DNA from: Sparassis latifolia
Lineage: Eukaryota > Basidiomycota > Agaricomycetes > Polyporales > Sparassidaceae
Reading direction: 5' to 3'
Assembly: GCA_018466975.1 (NCBI GenBank)
Contig: CM031563.1
Span: 1,922,001 to 1,986,000 of the forward strand
Length of the DNA stretch: 64,000 bases
The translations under genes and the position numbers were made by a program. The notes below the pieces were generated by a model that was not told the DNA's origin, ran no database searches, and was given only the letters and a program-made list of their open reading frames with translations. Positions 45,790 through 59,061 of this stretch are shown here, in pieces; position 1 is the first letter of the stretch; every line of letters starts with the position of its first letter.

Positions 45790-48700
45790 GCCCAGCAGCG
45801 ACGCTTGACGTCACCGTGAGGTACTTCACCCTGCGTTCTCGAGCCAAAGACGACCCACCCCTCGATACCCGGAACCGTCAATATTGTCTGTCGCCCTCGC
45901 CCGTCCTTCCATCGGACGACACGCGCCTCCCGACTCCAAGCTTGCGCAGACTTGTTCCAGTCATCCCCTCCCGACCTGCCTCTCTCGGTTAATCTCCCCC
46001 CCGGCTGCGGCGTACCCCGTCGAAATCGCAGGATGAGCTCAGCAGGGCTCAGCTTGGATGTCTATCGTGACCAGACACGAGGTACGTCGCGGTGCTCCGC
46101 CTTGGCGCATTGATGTCACCGCCGCACCCTCGCCGCACCACACGCGTTATTCGTCAACCATCACTCTGTACGTACCACTGCAGCCGCTGCGGTAATAGCC
46201 TTTTGCCTTCGTGACGGTTGCCTTGACTTCGCGTCGTGGTGGCGGCAGTTTGCGATAAACCACCCAGTCATCCCATCCGCCTGCGGGGCCCTCTGGGAAG
46301 ACCGGCTGCACAGCGGCCTCTCCAACACGCCCCCCCCCGGCCTGGCGCGCATCATTCTGATCTTGCGGTTCGCAGCTAGTGCGCACTTTGTTCGCTGCTG
46401 GAGCTAAATCTCCACCCTGCACGATAGCGTAAAATCATGTGCGCGGGTTTCTGACGGACGCGCGACTGATTTCAGGGTTCCATCGGAACGACAAGCACGA
46501 TGCTCCATGACACGCATGACAACACGTCCTGCCTTCAAATTTCAAGCACTTTATACCCACTGCACGGTCAGCAGGGCGCGACTAATAGAGCGTGGCTATA
46601 TGCACATACAGCACGAACACGCTCGCGTGCGATTCAGCCCTTCGCAGCTGGTGTTGCAGTTGAATGCGCATCACATGCGGACACTTGGTGCGGGAGAGAT
46701 TTGTGCCCGGTGGCCAGCGTGAGTGCGATGGCCTTGACGTCGAGAGCGTCCCGTGTGGAGAAGGGATGGGGGACTAGTGGGATGATGGTCGCACAGAGAA
46801 GGAACATTAAACGCATCCAATTATGGTTATACTTAAGTTTGACTCGCTGGCCATGGGCAAACGCTTGGTTATAGTGGCTTGAAATTGCAACAAGGTTTCT
46901 CGAGTAAGTACTCAGGCAGAGAGAGAGAAGGGGAAGAAAAGACGAAGGCGGCTTAGATGGGCAGCCTTATATACATACGGACGTTAAATCAAATTCGTGA
47001 AGGTATGTGACGGAGGGATGACGTCTGCGATGGACGAGAAGGGGAATACAGTGGGCGGGTGTGATGTAAAGGGAAGGCGATCTCCTCGATATGGTAAGTG
47101 GGGAGCCCAGTTACTCGGCCCGCCCTGTCTGACATCGACGCTGAGCGCTGATGTACGGATATAGATATGCTGAATTGGCCTTGACGCGTTAAATAGAGTA
47201 TAAATATTTGCCAATTTGACCCGGTTATATTCCGTCAGCCAATAATGTACACGGCACATGCCTTGGTCTCTGCTGCACTGCGCGCAGTTGCGTTCTTCAG
47301 TCTCCCGTGCCCCGACATTCTCTACCCCCTCTTATTAATATTCGTCCACATCCTGCCTTGCCTGCGTCGCATGCTTATCATGGCCGTCGCCATCTATCTC
47401 TTATACCATTCGTGCTCAGCGCCGAGCGCCCGGTCACCAGTTATGGTGACTGTATCGATCGCGATGTTTCCAATTTTTCCTTCCTCCCAATCTTCTCATG
47501 TTTAGATTATGTTTATAGTACAAATATATTTTCTGAATTGCTGCTGACAAGAGTTTGTGAAAGGACATATGCGAACAAGACATGAAAGGTATGGTGCATT
47601 AGGGTCGGATTGGTCCGAGTCATGTTGGAGTCAATCGGTCGAAACTCGAGGGAGGGAGACCTATTCCCCTATACATCTTCAAATCGCAGCCCTCCATTCA
47701 ACACCGGACCGAACATGTCTGATTATTTCGTGGATTCACAAGGATACGACCGCCTTGTCCGGTGAATCAAGATGGTCACGACGGCACTTCACACACTCAA
47801 GCCTTACTATCTCGGTGCGCAGCAGTCGGGACACGCAAAAACGTATCACAACATTGCCACTCTACTCAGTGGTGGAATTCAGGCTACTGACGATGCCCAG
47901 GGTTTGAAGGTTATTGCCGTAACGGGAAAATCTTTTCGGAAGGCACATTGGTGGTGATCAGCGAACAGGACGAAGGTGACAGTAATTCGAATACTCCTGT
48001 CAGTATGCGCAGAATTATCAACCGCCACAGGAGTTGGCGGGAGCGTTGCAAATAAATTGGGTCCATCCCAGCGGAAAGCGTCCAACCAGCCTTGAAAGTT
48101 CCAAATGCGTTTCGGCAGCCAACCTTCCTTAAATTTGATCCCCTCATCGCTTTATGACGATTTGGAGCTCGGCATCACATTGAAAGGGCAAACGAGTGAT
48201 ATAATTGCAGCACTCCAGGGGATACCGCCTCAAAGTGATCCCTCTTTCTGGAAGTGTCTCTCTTACAACTCTTCTCGATATGAGAATTACGCACCAGCAG
48301 TGCCGGCGCGAAAGTGTCACGGGCGTGACGACACGGTGTGATTATTTCACGTGATCGTGCGTTCTCGCGGCTCCTCTAGTGGAAAAAAATAGGATGGGTG
48401 TGATAGTGAAGTTGTAATGAAATCGGTTGATTCAGAGCCTGTGCCATATCTACGTCAAAAGTACTGTTGAGATATTGACTATTGGCGTGAGCATACTGAG
48501 TGACTACGCGAATAACGACATGCATTAACCTAGATAATGTTATAACCTAAGGTCAGACAGATAGAGCATACATATGCATATCCAGATTTCTACCGAGTCC
48601 TACTCACCCACCGCGCTTAACCAAGGAGTGCTCAAACGCACTCATTCTGTCTGCAGAGATCAACTATGGAGCGGAGCGAAAACACACTTCATCTAGTTGA

Positions 48701-49015
48701 GTTCATACGATCGCCCAGAGCTCAACTGGAAAAAAATCCATCCTGAGGCAGGAGGCATAAGCTAGGAGGAGGATCCACCGCTATGAGAGAAAAACCACAT
48801 GGTGGTCACGTCCGCTGTGTTCTGCCCAACTGAGCACCTCCATTCCAGCCACCCATGTGGAAGACGCGCGGGGGGGCATCGTTATAATAAGGAGGCATTC
48901 ACGCGGTACTCTTGCGGTCCAAGCCCGCTACCTCGCTCGGGGCACCACACAACCATTCAAGCCTGACTAGATGCGTCCAACACAGGAAAGACACTCAGAG
49001 AAGAGTGTTCACATC

Positions 49016-51472
49016 TCACGGGTACTGCAGCGTGTGCGCATTTGCGGTCCCCACCGACTGCAGCGCCTCGAGCGTGGGATCCGCAGGCACGCACATCCGT
49101 TGCAGCTCGATGGCGCCCGTCCGCGATGACGGCGGCTGCCCGCCATACGCGACCCCCTCGCGCGACGTGGACACGGTGCCATGTCGGACACCTACTCTAC
49201 CCATCTCGGAGATGAATGGATATAGGCTCACGGGCTCAAATCCTAAGTCCTGTGTATCGACCGGAAGTGCCTCGACACCCATGTAGGGGTGGTGCGACGA
49301 CGAAGGAGGAATGGGACCTTCAGTACTGAGCGGGAGGTCAAACGGATCAGACGAAGGATAGAACTGTGCGCCGTTTGCTGGTTTGTACTCGTCCAACATG
49401 CGTATGACAGTGTCAAGGTCCGTGTTTGGATAATATTCCCCTCTAGAGTTACGGCGATTGCTGTTATTAGATGTAGATGGCCGCAGAGCGTACGCAAGCG
49501 AGCTGCTCTGGCGGCGGCTGATGGGCCTGGGAGCACTTCCTCCGTCACCAGGGAGGGTAGAGGATGAATATGAGCCGGTAGATGAAGGCGGGATGTGTGG
49601 CAAGTGTGCATAGCTGGGGCGTCGAGAAGACGCCTGGCTGGAGGGGTTCGAGTTAGGATTATTGACGTCGAGGTCGGAGAAGCGCTGGACGAAATGAGTA
49701 GACGCCCTGAGTAATGGTAGTCAGTCAACGGAGAAAATATCCAGAGTGAACGAACCAGGTAAGCAAAAAAAATGAACGACGGAGGACCGCAGATCAGAAC
49801 GAGTACTCACACACTGCCTCTCCTCCCATCCCCTTCCCGACTCACGCCGCTTGCAGAGGCGCCGAAGCTCCCCATACTTCCCCTCCTACTGCTAGATCCT
49901 TCCTCCACGCCAGCCGCGTCCCCACTCGCACTCCCGCTCCACGGTCTGCCTCCGCCACTACCATCGGAAAATAGCAGATCCGCAGACTCGTCGCTATCTC
50001 CGACGCTCGCGAGGCTCCCAAACCGCGGACCTGGCCGCGCGGACGGTCGAAAGCTGGGAGGGCGGTACGCGAACGGGTTGGCGTTCGGGTACGTGTCCGA
50101 CGTGCCGTACCCCTCGTCCCAAAACCTCTTGGAGTCGATCGGCTGGCCCGCAGCGCCCGAGGCGTACGGCACCTGCGCCTGGTGGACCTGATGCAGCTGC
50201 GGGTGGGATGTCGACCGCGCCATCGCTGGAGCCTGTGGTGCAGGCTCACAAGGCAGAGGCGCACCGAACGAGAAATCCGGTGCGGGCAGTGGCCCGGGGA
50301 GTAGCGGGCCGACGTCACGCGCGGGGGCGTACATGCGCAATGCGAGCCCGCGAGCACCAAGCGCCTCTGGGCGTGCCTCTGGGCCTGCAAGCGAGTGGTG
50401 ACGCTGGAGCGGCGGGTGCAACTCCGCATTACGCTGCGCGATAACGTGCGCATAGGGGTGCGATGAGAGGCGGTGCGCGTGCTGTAGCGTGTGCGGATCT
50501 GCAGTGAGCCGGCGTGCGTTGGAGGCGTCGGGAAGGCGCTGTGGTCGGGGGTTGTGATTTGCGTAGATGGGAGTGGGCTGGACAAATGGTAATGGATTAG
50601 GATGGGTCGAAGAAGGGTAGGGTGGAATCGCGAAGAGGGATGCTTGGGCGGAGTGAGGGTGGGGTGGCTGATGGTACTTGGGCGCATTGTGTATGTGGTA
50701 CGTGGGAAGCGATGGGCGGCGCAGTGACAGTAGGTGCGCGTCAGGGACTGTAAGGAAACTCCCGGTGCTGCTGCTGCTGCCAGTGCTAAATGTGCGCATT
50801 GGTGCGTTCGGGAATGGCGGAATTGGATAGATGGGGAGGGGTGCGACGGGAGCGGGTTCAATTCGGGTATTTGGGTATACGTCCGATGCCGGGAGGTTAG
50901 ATGTAGAGGTTGAAGCAATGGGCGCAGACTGCGGTTGAGATGCTGGAGGGGCACACCCGACTTCAGGAAGAGGCAAGGTAGACTGAGGCACCGGGCTGGG
51001 CGACATTGATGGACGTTGGCCAGCCGAAGGCTCAGGCTCAAGCTCGTGCTCCGAGCCAGACTGCGCATCCTCCTGATCTCCTTCCTTCTCCGCCTGGAGC
51101 TTCTTCGCGATGTTCTTCATCTTCGCGCGCCTGCAGGTACCAGGTCGGGTCAGCTAGCGTCAGACGCCAGAATAACAATGCTAAAGTGCACCGGTTCTGG
51201 AACCACACCTGCACACTGCGGGGCGTCATTCCAAGTTCGACGGCGAGCTTCTTGCGGAGGACAGCGTTCGGCTTTGTGTCGCGCTTGTAGACGTCCTCCA
51301 GCACACGAAGCTGCTGGCGCGACGTACGTTTGCGGTGCTTGCGCTCATTTGGCGTGTACGGGCAGAACGTGCGCATGTCTACGTGCGCCGCGTCCATGCC
51401 CGGGGGTATTAATGATGGAACACAGGTAGTAGAGGGCTCGGCCTGAGAGACGTGGTATAGCTGGGGCAACAT
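49016..51472 (-). CDS. Homeodomain transcription factor, paralogue 2
   Basis: Three exons, 51472-51192, 51130-49811 and 49706-49016, give 763 residues. The homeodomain lies at about 44-102: ERKHRKRTSRQQLRVLEDVY, then VQVWFQNRRAKMKN with W90, F91, N93 and R94. The intron sits in the same NR|R position as in paralogue 1, and the second intron is also placed alike. After the domain come Glu-, Ser- and Pro-rich stretches, with a shared HAHRLSSHPYAHVIAQRNAEL-like segment (in paralogue 1, HIERLSSNPYAKIVKQ) and a shared C-terminal TGAIELQRMCVPADPTLEAL block. This co-linearity shows an old tandem duplication. It is probably a nuclear DNA-binding regulator; targets are unknown. Confidence 0.82.
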
Positions 51473-53642
51473 GGGTATTTACGCTGGAAGGAAGAGATAA
51501 AAGCCTGTTTGTCCGGAAACTGCAGCGTCGGCGAAGGCACCTAGTGGGCGCGGACGCTGACGCTACCGGGCGGACAGAATGTCTACGAGAAAACGCGTGA
51601 GTCGTAATTCAATGCTACAATTGCATACAGAAAGCATAGAAACAGCGCACTAGCACAAAATAGGGACAGTAGACAACGTCATCTCTGACGATGAGCCATG
51701 GCCATAACGTGCACGATCTACGAAACGGACGGAGAGCAGTATATCAAGTACCGATCCACACGTATACCCGTGATACTGAGATACAAAAGACACTCCCCAC
51801 GATCGCGAGGGGGAAGCCTGCTGTGCAGGCCGCTTAAAGGACCACCGGAGAATCCCTATGTCAGGTGCCCTCCGTAGCCAAAGCTCGTTCACAGACCAGG
51901 ATGGAGCTAAAGGTCCAGGACGACGGCGCAGGTACGTACGGACCACCGTGACATGAACGTCCCGAGCATAACACGCGCGCACTTCGCGCCTGTGCCGCAG
52001 CACGCGTCGAGTATCGAGTGGCAACTCACCGCTGATTTACACACTATGTCAGGTTGCACTCGACCGCTCCAGAGTAGCGGGTCCAAGGTGAAGGGATCAG
52101 GATACCCGTAAAAGAATTGCGGGAATTAGTGAGGACCTCGTGCGACCAGCAAACTTGATGCCAGTGTATAATCCGGAGCGGCGGAGTGTGTGAGGGCGTC
52201 GAGTGTAGCAAGATGGAGACGAATGGGATAGAGATGCGTGGTGTAGAGACTTTTAAAACTATAAAGAGTGGTGATAGCACGTCGGGACAACCTGGGATGG
52301 CTCAAAGACTATGTTTGGGAGAGCGAGAGACAGACTCCGCCGTGTCTGTCAAAGCAGGCGCGTCAGTGCAGCTGCAAGTGTCCAGCGACAGAGACTCGCT
52401 GTCCGCGTGCTGAAACGGACGGGAAAGTGGGAGGAGGATGTGGAGGAGAGCGCAGAGGTCGGACGAGGATCATGAGGGACGAGGACAAAGAGCACGGCGA
52501 AGCTGGGGAAGCTGGAGGACCAAGGCATTTGCCGAGGTTGGAAGCAGGTGTGTGTTACGTACAAGTAATGTTCGGTCTCAACTTTCCTCTCTCGTCCACC
52601 CGCCGGCGCCAGATCTCTCACCTCTCGGCCGCCCTCACCCATGACTTTTGTTCAAAACTTATAACTGTGCCCGCTGCCTGACTTTGGAAGCAGCGCATAA
52701 ACACTTCTCCATTTCTGGGGTCGAGTCAGTACTATAGCATCAATGTTACAACTACTGCCAGACCAGCGAGCCTGATTACCGTCATGTCGAGATATCTGTC
52801 TCTGATGCGTGGATCAACGTCTTTTCTACTTCTTGAGTGATGCTTTGTCTATGTGGCATACACTTGCTCACCCTGGGCAAAGGTTGGTGTGGTGAGAGGG
52901 TACTATTCTCGGTTACGCAGATGCTAAAGCTGGAACGGGCAGACCATTGGAAGCTATGGCTACCCATGATACAGGGTCAGTCATAAGTATCTTCTATGTC
53001 TGTTGCAATTGTGGGCAAGCACCCGAGCTCGCAAGCCCATCCAAGGTGAGGAACGTCCAGCGAGTTTCTCCTGGCTATTTTGGCTACATCGCAGTCACTC
53101 TAAGCATATCTTATTCTGCCGGGTTCCTGTGATCATTTCTCCGCACTTCCACTCAAAATCGACCGTGGTTTCTCTCCCTCCAGGCCGGTTTAGCTGCCAT
53201 TCAATGCTATGCCTCGATGCCTATGTATTGGCAAGACTCTCGCTACTGTCTCCGTGTATTGGCGGCACTGTCTTCGTGTTGCTGCCAATGCTCTAGGCCT
53301 GGATTGTCACTACTCCAGCATGTGGTATCAGTACTTTCCGCAGAAGCTTTCATGTGTCCTCGGCACCAACCCTGTTCGAGAGAATTGACACTTCGAAGGT
53401 GTTTGAGGTTTTGTTTTCTTATTTTTTTGGCGCGTTTGCATTGACTTGACTTTCTCTCTCGGATAGACTGCAGCCCCTGATATAGGAACGGATATTTCTC
53501 TCTATCTACTGGCGGCTGGATAATACCTGACGTGTTCGGGGCGTACGAACCGTGTTCTACGGAGTACCGTTTGTACATTTACATTTTCGGTGTTCATCAT
53601 GATACTAGACTTAGCGCTACAGAAGGACTGGTCTCAGGCATT

Positions 53643-53939
53643 TTAATTTTCCCCCATCGCACAGCAGTCGAACGAATCAACACCAAGCTTTGCCATGCTC
53701 TGCATTAAGTGACTCGCATCTGCGAAATCTCTAGAACGGCTGATCCACATGTCCTGCATCCATTCTCGCTGTGGTCTGAAGTCTCTCATGTCCTTCCGGA
53801 TCCTTGGGATCTCGGCCTTGCAGACCTTGGTGTCGCCGCTCGCGGGTGCTATTCTAGAGGGATGGAGCGCCTCGAGCTCGTCCACTTGGTCTCGACGGTG
53901 GACCTCCTTCCCCACGGCGATCGCCGCCCTGCCCATGGT
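53643..53939 (-). CDS. Possible terminal exon, hypothetical protein (partial)
   Basis: An open frame of about 98 codons ends TGA/TAA-side at 53643 and starts after a CTACGCAG acceptor at 53940. It is rich in charged residues (HRRDQVDELEALHPSR, EIPRIRKDMRDFRPQREW) and looks coding. Upstream, at about 54140-53995, another frame (TVQSVVTAHPERAAEVNTP) could be a preceding exon, but I could not join the two in phase. No family is recognised. 51473-53642 holds no gene that I can support. Confidence 0.3.
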   Translation of the reverse strand, partial: TMGRAAIAVGKEVHRRDQVDELEALHPSRIAPASGDTKVCKAEIPRIRKDMRDFRPQREWMQDMWISRSRDFADASHLMQSMAKLGVDSFDCCAMGEN

Positions 53940-54240
53940 CTGCGTAGCGCCGGGCGACTTCCCTTTTGTATCTCCGGCCCATGATTATCATCACGGCGCT
54001 CTGGGTGCACGTTTGGGGCCAATGGCAAGCGCTCCTCGCCCTGCTTGCACCCCCACATCTGCACGAGTCTGCGGTGTGTTGACCTCAGCTGCCCTCTCCG
54101 GATGGGCAGTGACCACGCTCTGCACCGTCCCTTCAATGTTATCTGGCCGCTACTCTCCCATACCCTTTTAAAAGTATCGCCCGGTTACACTGGGCGCAGT
54201 CGTTGTCCTTGCTTCCTGACCGGTACCTTGTGCTGTGCAG

Positions 54241-54549
54241 GCCGAACGCTACGCGTATCATCTTGGACTGCCCGAACGCAGCGGGACCGGCCTGCGGTTT
54301 GTGTACATTCGCAAAGCATTCCCTGAACTTCCGTCAGTTGAAGATGCAGTGTCTGTCCATAGTCTTCCCCCGCGCAAAAATCTTCCTCCCGTTTGCACAG
54401 TTACCAGTGCTCAAAAGTCGGGATGCGCGCACTCTCACTCCTTATCAAATTGTCATCGGAGTAGGGTGTGCATGATATGTAGAGTATATAACCAACGTCT
54501 ACGATCGTGGCGTCGGAACACATGTATGTTTACATCTATTCTACTGTAA
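54241..54549 (+). CDS. Possible terminal exon, hypothetical protein (partial)
   Basis: A frame follows a TGTGCAG acceptor and reads AERYAYHLGLPERSGTGLRF onward to a stop at 54549. Composition is coding-like at first, then Ser/His/Arg-rich. No start, upstream exon or family could be assigned, so this may be chance. Confidence 0.2.
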   Translation, partial: AERYAYHLGLPERSGTGLRFVYIRKAFPELPSVEDAVSVHSLPPRKNLPPVCTVTSAQKSGCAHSHSLSNCHRSRVCMICRVYNQRLRSWRRNTCMFTSILL

Positions 54550-54917
54550 GGTATGCAAGGCAAGACGTGAACTGGGGTCATGGTGAATGCACAGAATGCG
54601 AAGCGGAAAGATGCAGGCGGGAACTATGAACGTATGCAGATATTGGTATTGTTGAAGCGTATAGGTCGTGCGTCATTCAGTGTTTAGTGCAAGAGTATGT
54701 AAATCAAGGCCATAGAAATTGAAGAACGGGCAGAAACTCCATATGTAAGTCAAGAGGACATGGCAATAATCAAAAGAAAGGATGGCACACTCCACATGGA
54801 ACATACCACCAACGCCCAAGCAAGCAAGCAACCAGGCAATGCAATATAAGGTACAGGACGAATAGAATATGATACGATAGAAGAAAAAGCCAAGGAAATA
54901 TGGAAGGGACAAAGGCC

Positions 54918-57900
54918 TCAGACTTCCATGGTATCCCAATCGTTCCCAGTGATAATGGATGACAAGAAACCGTCTTGCACGGGACCGAGAGCACTCGCCT
55001 CAAAGACATCACCTTGTCTTGCCCTGAGTCCATCCATCGCCGATCGAGCACGACGAACAACAGGATGTCGTGCGAGCATATCACTCCCGACGCGCCGTGC
55101 GGGCTCCATCCGCAGCATGCCCTTCAAAACCGCCTGAAGTGTGACACTCAAGGCGCCCAACTCAGCCTCGACTTGAACGAAGTCTTCGTGACGTAGCCTA
55201 TGCCACGCATCGCCCCTACAATGGTGCAAAAACCAATCAGCTCATGTTGTGCGGGTTGGAAGAACAATGTGGGGTATACGCACTGGTCAGGTACGATGAT
55301 ATTTGTCGCTGTTTCCAGCATCGTCATACCAAGGCTGAAGACATCCGCCGCACGTCCATAGCGGCCCTGCAGTACTTCCGAAGCGAGGTACCGCTTATCA
55401 CCTTCACGTTCACAACCGCGCATCTCTGACGAGCCGGTGTATCGCACAGCCAGTCCGAAGTCGCCTATCTTCAAGCGACCTGAACTTGTGACGAAGATGT
55501 TCGCCGGCTTCAGGTCGAGGTGCAGCACATTTGAACTGTGGACGAAGCTCAGGCCCTACAGAACGGACTTCAATAAACGGATAACATCGACAGCAGAAAG
55601 AGATGATACTCACCGCACTCAGCTCAGCAAGTATTCGCCAAACGCGAGCCTCGTCAAGGCGTGGGAATGCGCGCCCATACGCCCACAGGAAATGGGCCAA
55701 GTTGCCCAGAGCACAGAGTTCCGTGCAGATATACAACATATCACCTTCTTCCCAGCTATCGATGTACTGGAGGACATTGGGGTGACCGCCGCCTGCTGCC
55801 TGGGTCAGGTGTTTCAAGATGTCGACCTCCTCACGCAGCCGTAGCCTGCAGAGCAACAGAAATTAGTCACTGAGACGTCATCAAGAGCAAGAACAGGACT
55901 TACCGATGCTTGATACCTTCGAAAGGTTTCGACTTTTTGACGGCGAAAATCTCCGATGCCTTGCTCTCGTCCGCGTACTTGCAACACACCCTCATAACGC
56001 GCCCAAATTGACCACTACCCAGCTCGTCGATCTCCTCGAATTCGCGCTCGAATCGCCCTGGGTGCTCCTCGCTTGATGGAAAGGACGATCGACCACGCAT
56101 CACAGGCTTCACCGTTGCGGGAGCTGCTCGCATGACGCCGGCGAAGAGGCCAGTTGGCGGCCGACGCGCAGGTGTTAGTTGTGCCGCGTGTCGTTCTGAA
56201 AGATCTCTTATTGGGAGTCGCTTTGCCGTTGCCGCCACAGTTGGAGAGTTGCGAGTTGTCGAAATTGCTGAAGACGACGTAGAAGCGGAACTGCTTGCAG
56301 ATGCCAGGGAGTTCTTCAAGGGAGAGTGGGGAACTGGCAATCTCAATGGAGGTAGATGCCACTCTGTGAATTCGGTAATTGACATTAGATGAATCTCGAA
56401 ATAATGCATGGCAGAATGCACGAACCTCTTGGAGTGAGACGCGTCGGCGTTGCCGATCCAGACGTGGTCGTCTCACTTCCACTTGAGAAGGCGCCACTGC
56501 TACTCCTGCGCATGAGCCAGTGTTGCTTGCCCTTGGGGTCCACGATTCCACGTGCAAAGGGGGGAAGCGTCCCTGAAGCAGGCCTGCCAAGACCGAGGCC
56601 TTCATACCGACTGTCCTTCTCTTTCCTCGTAGTTGGACTTGCATCCTCGTCGTCCTCCGCACCCACTCGGTCATGCTTTGCGGGAGCAGTGCGGTTCTCT
56701 TTCTCCAGCCTCGGGAAGGCCGCCGGAAGGCTCTTCCTTCCCTTGGTCTTGCCACGTCCCTTAGCGCCAGGGCCACACTGCAGCTCATCCTCAAACTCCG
56801 GAAACCCAATCTTGGACGTGAACGCGCTCTGCCACGGGCGTTGCACCAGGTGCGCTGTCTTCACCTTCTTGACTGGTGTGCCAGGCACTCGCTTCGGCTC
56901 GCCATCATTGTCCTGTGCCGACTTGGTTGCGCCCGCGGCCAGGACGCGCATGATGAACGCGTCGACGCCTCGACCACCGTGCATGCCGGTGCGAGAGCCA
57001 ACACCCATGTTATCGTCTAGATTCATGACGGTAACCCCAGGCCACCCGGACGCCGCACCAGGTGCAAACCCCGGCGTGACGAGCTCCTGTTCCTCCGCCT
57101 CCGATCCCATGGTACTCACGGACGTGGACGCCTGAGGCATGGCACCGCCGTGGCCATACAGCCCAGAGTCTGAATCACTCTCATCAAGTACGACGCCCGA
57201 GTCACGCGGCCGGAACTTCTTCTGGAGCGGCGAAGGGATATCGCGTTTCTGCTTCTTCTTCGGGCTTGGCGTGCCTTCTGTGAGACTGAAGGCGAATGAG
57301 GTATCGGCTGGGCCAGAGAAGAAGAGGTCCTCGTCCTCGTCTTCGTCCGAGTGCCGCTTGAGAGGTGGAGATGTACAGGGTGATGACGACTGACGCTTTT
57401 CCCGTGCAGAGCCATGAGTGGCGTAACTGTGCCTATTGCGTATCCTGGAATGAGGACTCGACCTTTTGTTCAAGTCGAGTGGTAGTGAAGGACTAGCGTT
57501 GCCCTTTGACGGACTCGCACTTGTGGCGAGACTCTGCTTGCGGCTTGGATCAGCATTGGTACCTGTATTGCGGGCGGGAATGCTTGGTCCGAAGAACAAT
57601 GTGGCGGAACTCGCACTTGCCAGCCTGTTGAGAGGCCCCTTTGGTTTTGATGTTGGAGATTGTACATCCATGTGTGGCAGGGGCATTATGGACAGGCGCG
57701 GACGTGATAGTGGAGAGCCAATTTCGGACGACGAGCTAGAAGGTGACGACGAGCGATGTGGCCGAGAGGCGGGAGGAAAAGCAACCGAATTGGTCTGCAT
57801 CTCGTTTATATACTGCGAGGCCACGTTAACCTGTGGTCGTAAATCAGATAAACGTGCAATTGCAATTGTGGCCGAGGTTCCACGCTCACCTTGTAATCAA

Positions 57901-58927
57901 GGATGACAGGCGCACCCCGCACCGACTCAAGCAGCTCCGACGACACAGGGCGGGATCGAGCGCGCCGCTTAGTGACATGTCCCCCGGGGGAGATCGCTTC
58001 GACGACCTCGGTGTCGTTGGTGTCGCCCTTGCGCATGAGCAATCGCAAAGCAGGTGACCTTGAGAGGCCAACCTTTGTCTTGCCTTTTGAGGCGACTGAG
58101 GAAACCATGTTTGGTGCAGCATTGTCTCCGAACAACCGTCGCCCATTGTCTTCTCCAGGGCCTGAGTCATAACCGCTTTCATCTCCCGAACGATCCATAT
58201 CGGAGATTCTCAACAACGTCATCGTCTCCGCCTGCCTCTTCAAATGCATCTCTGTCTCTGCCTTGGTTTGCGGAGTATGCAGAACGAACCGCGGAGCTGA
58301 AAGAGGTGCGAGGCGATCGAAGGCGACGCCTGACGAATCGCCTTGCTCTCGACCTGCAGCCGACGTAACATTTAACGGTGTGAGGAAGCCCTGGCATTGC
58401 GGGGTAGTGCAAACCGGGGTTCGTTTGCTCGGCTTGCGCTTTGAGCCGACGGCAGGAGACACGGAAGGAGTGTTGAGGTGCTTGACCGACAGCACCGGTC
58501 GGTCAGGCGTCGCACGTATCTGCTTCACGGGTGTCCGCAATGACGAGCGCAAGGGAATGGGCGATGATGGAGGAACCATGTTGTGCGAGAACATGGTCGA
58601 TGAGGAAGGAACGAAGGACCAGCCGTTGTCGAACTCTTCATCGTCGTCTGCCCTGGACTTCTTGTAAATGATACGATCGTTGCGGACGGAGAGTGGGCGT
58701 GATGATGCACTATATGGAGACTGGAAAATGTCGTCGGTATCCATAGGGTCTGCGGTTGGTGGTGGGTGTCGCCTCGGCGGTGAAGTAAACATCGGTGAAA
58801 AGGAATTGGATGTGAATTTCTGCGGCGTTCGACGATTCGGCGGTGCACGGTAAGATGGAGATGCGCTGAGATCGCGTTTTGTAGTGCTGAAGGTGGTATA
58901 CTCCGGAGTTGGTGTGGAAGCAAGCAT
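54918..58927 (-). CDS. wee1: Wee1-type protein kinase (inhibitor of Cdk1)
   Basis: Six exons, 58927-57890, 57830-56426, 56363-55904, 55845-55614, 55555-55284 and 55215-54918, give 1234 residues. A long disordered N-terminus carries many SP/TP sites and a VKTAHLVQRPWQSAF segment near residue 650. The C-terminal kinase domain begins near 920: glycine loop GSGQFGRV, lysine in FAVKKSKPFEG, catalytic HLDLKPANIF (D1059), GDFGLA (D1077), activation segment EGDKRYLASEVLQG, and the Wee1-like VPDQGDAWHRLR. Wee1 phosphorylates Tyr15 of Cdk1 and delays mitosis in the nucleus. All introns are GT-AG and all phases agree. The short C-terminal tail after the kinase is complete. It is the clearest gene in the window. 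Confidence 0.93.
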
Positions 58928-59013
58928 AGCAGTTGGCAGACAAGGGTGGGAGGTAGCGCAGTAAGATTCTTATTATAGCCAAGAACGCTATTGTACAAGC
59001 GATGGGGGTGATC

Positions 59014-59061
59014 GTCTTAGCCGTCGTCGTCGTCGTTAAGGCCGTTGTCGTCGTCGGTGTC
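59014..59061. repeat. GTC trinucleotide-rich tract upstream of wee1
   Basis: GTCGTCGTCGTCGTTAAGGC and nearby GTCGTCGTCG runs form an interrupted trinucleotide tract about 90-130 bases before the wee1 start. It may affect the promoter. 59062-61537 otherwise holds no gene that I can support. Confidence 0.5.

Noticed and set aside
46147..46422. 91-codon frame on the minus strand
   Set aside because: Slightly coding-like ending (VVYRKLPPPRREVK), but no homologue I know, no splice partners and no start context.
47772..47957. 61-codon frame (ALHTLKPYYLGAQQSG...)
   Set aside because: Looks somewhat coding but ends abruptly, has no joinable exons and no recognised family.
41175..51472. A mating-type A locus (HD1/HD2 pair)
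   Set aside because: Both genes are on the same strand, are paralogues of one typical homeodomain class with a shared C-terminal block, and are 5.6 kb apart. A mating pair would be divergent HD1 (TALE) and HD2 genes beside mip.
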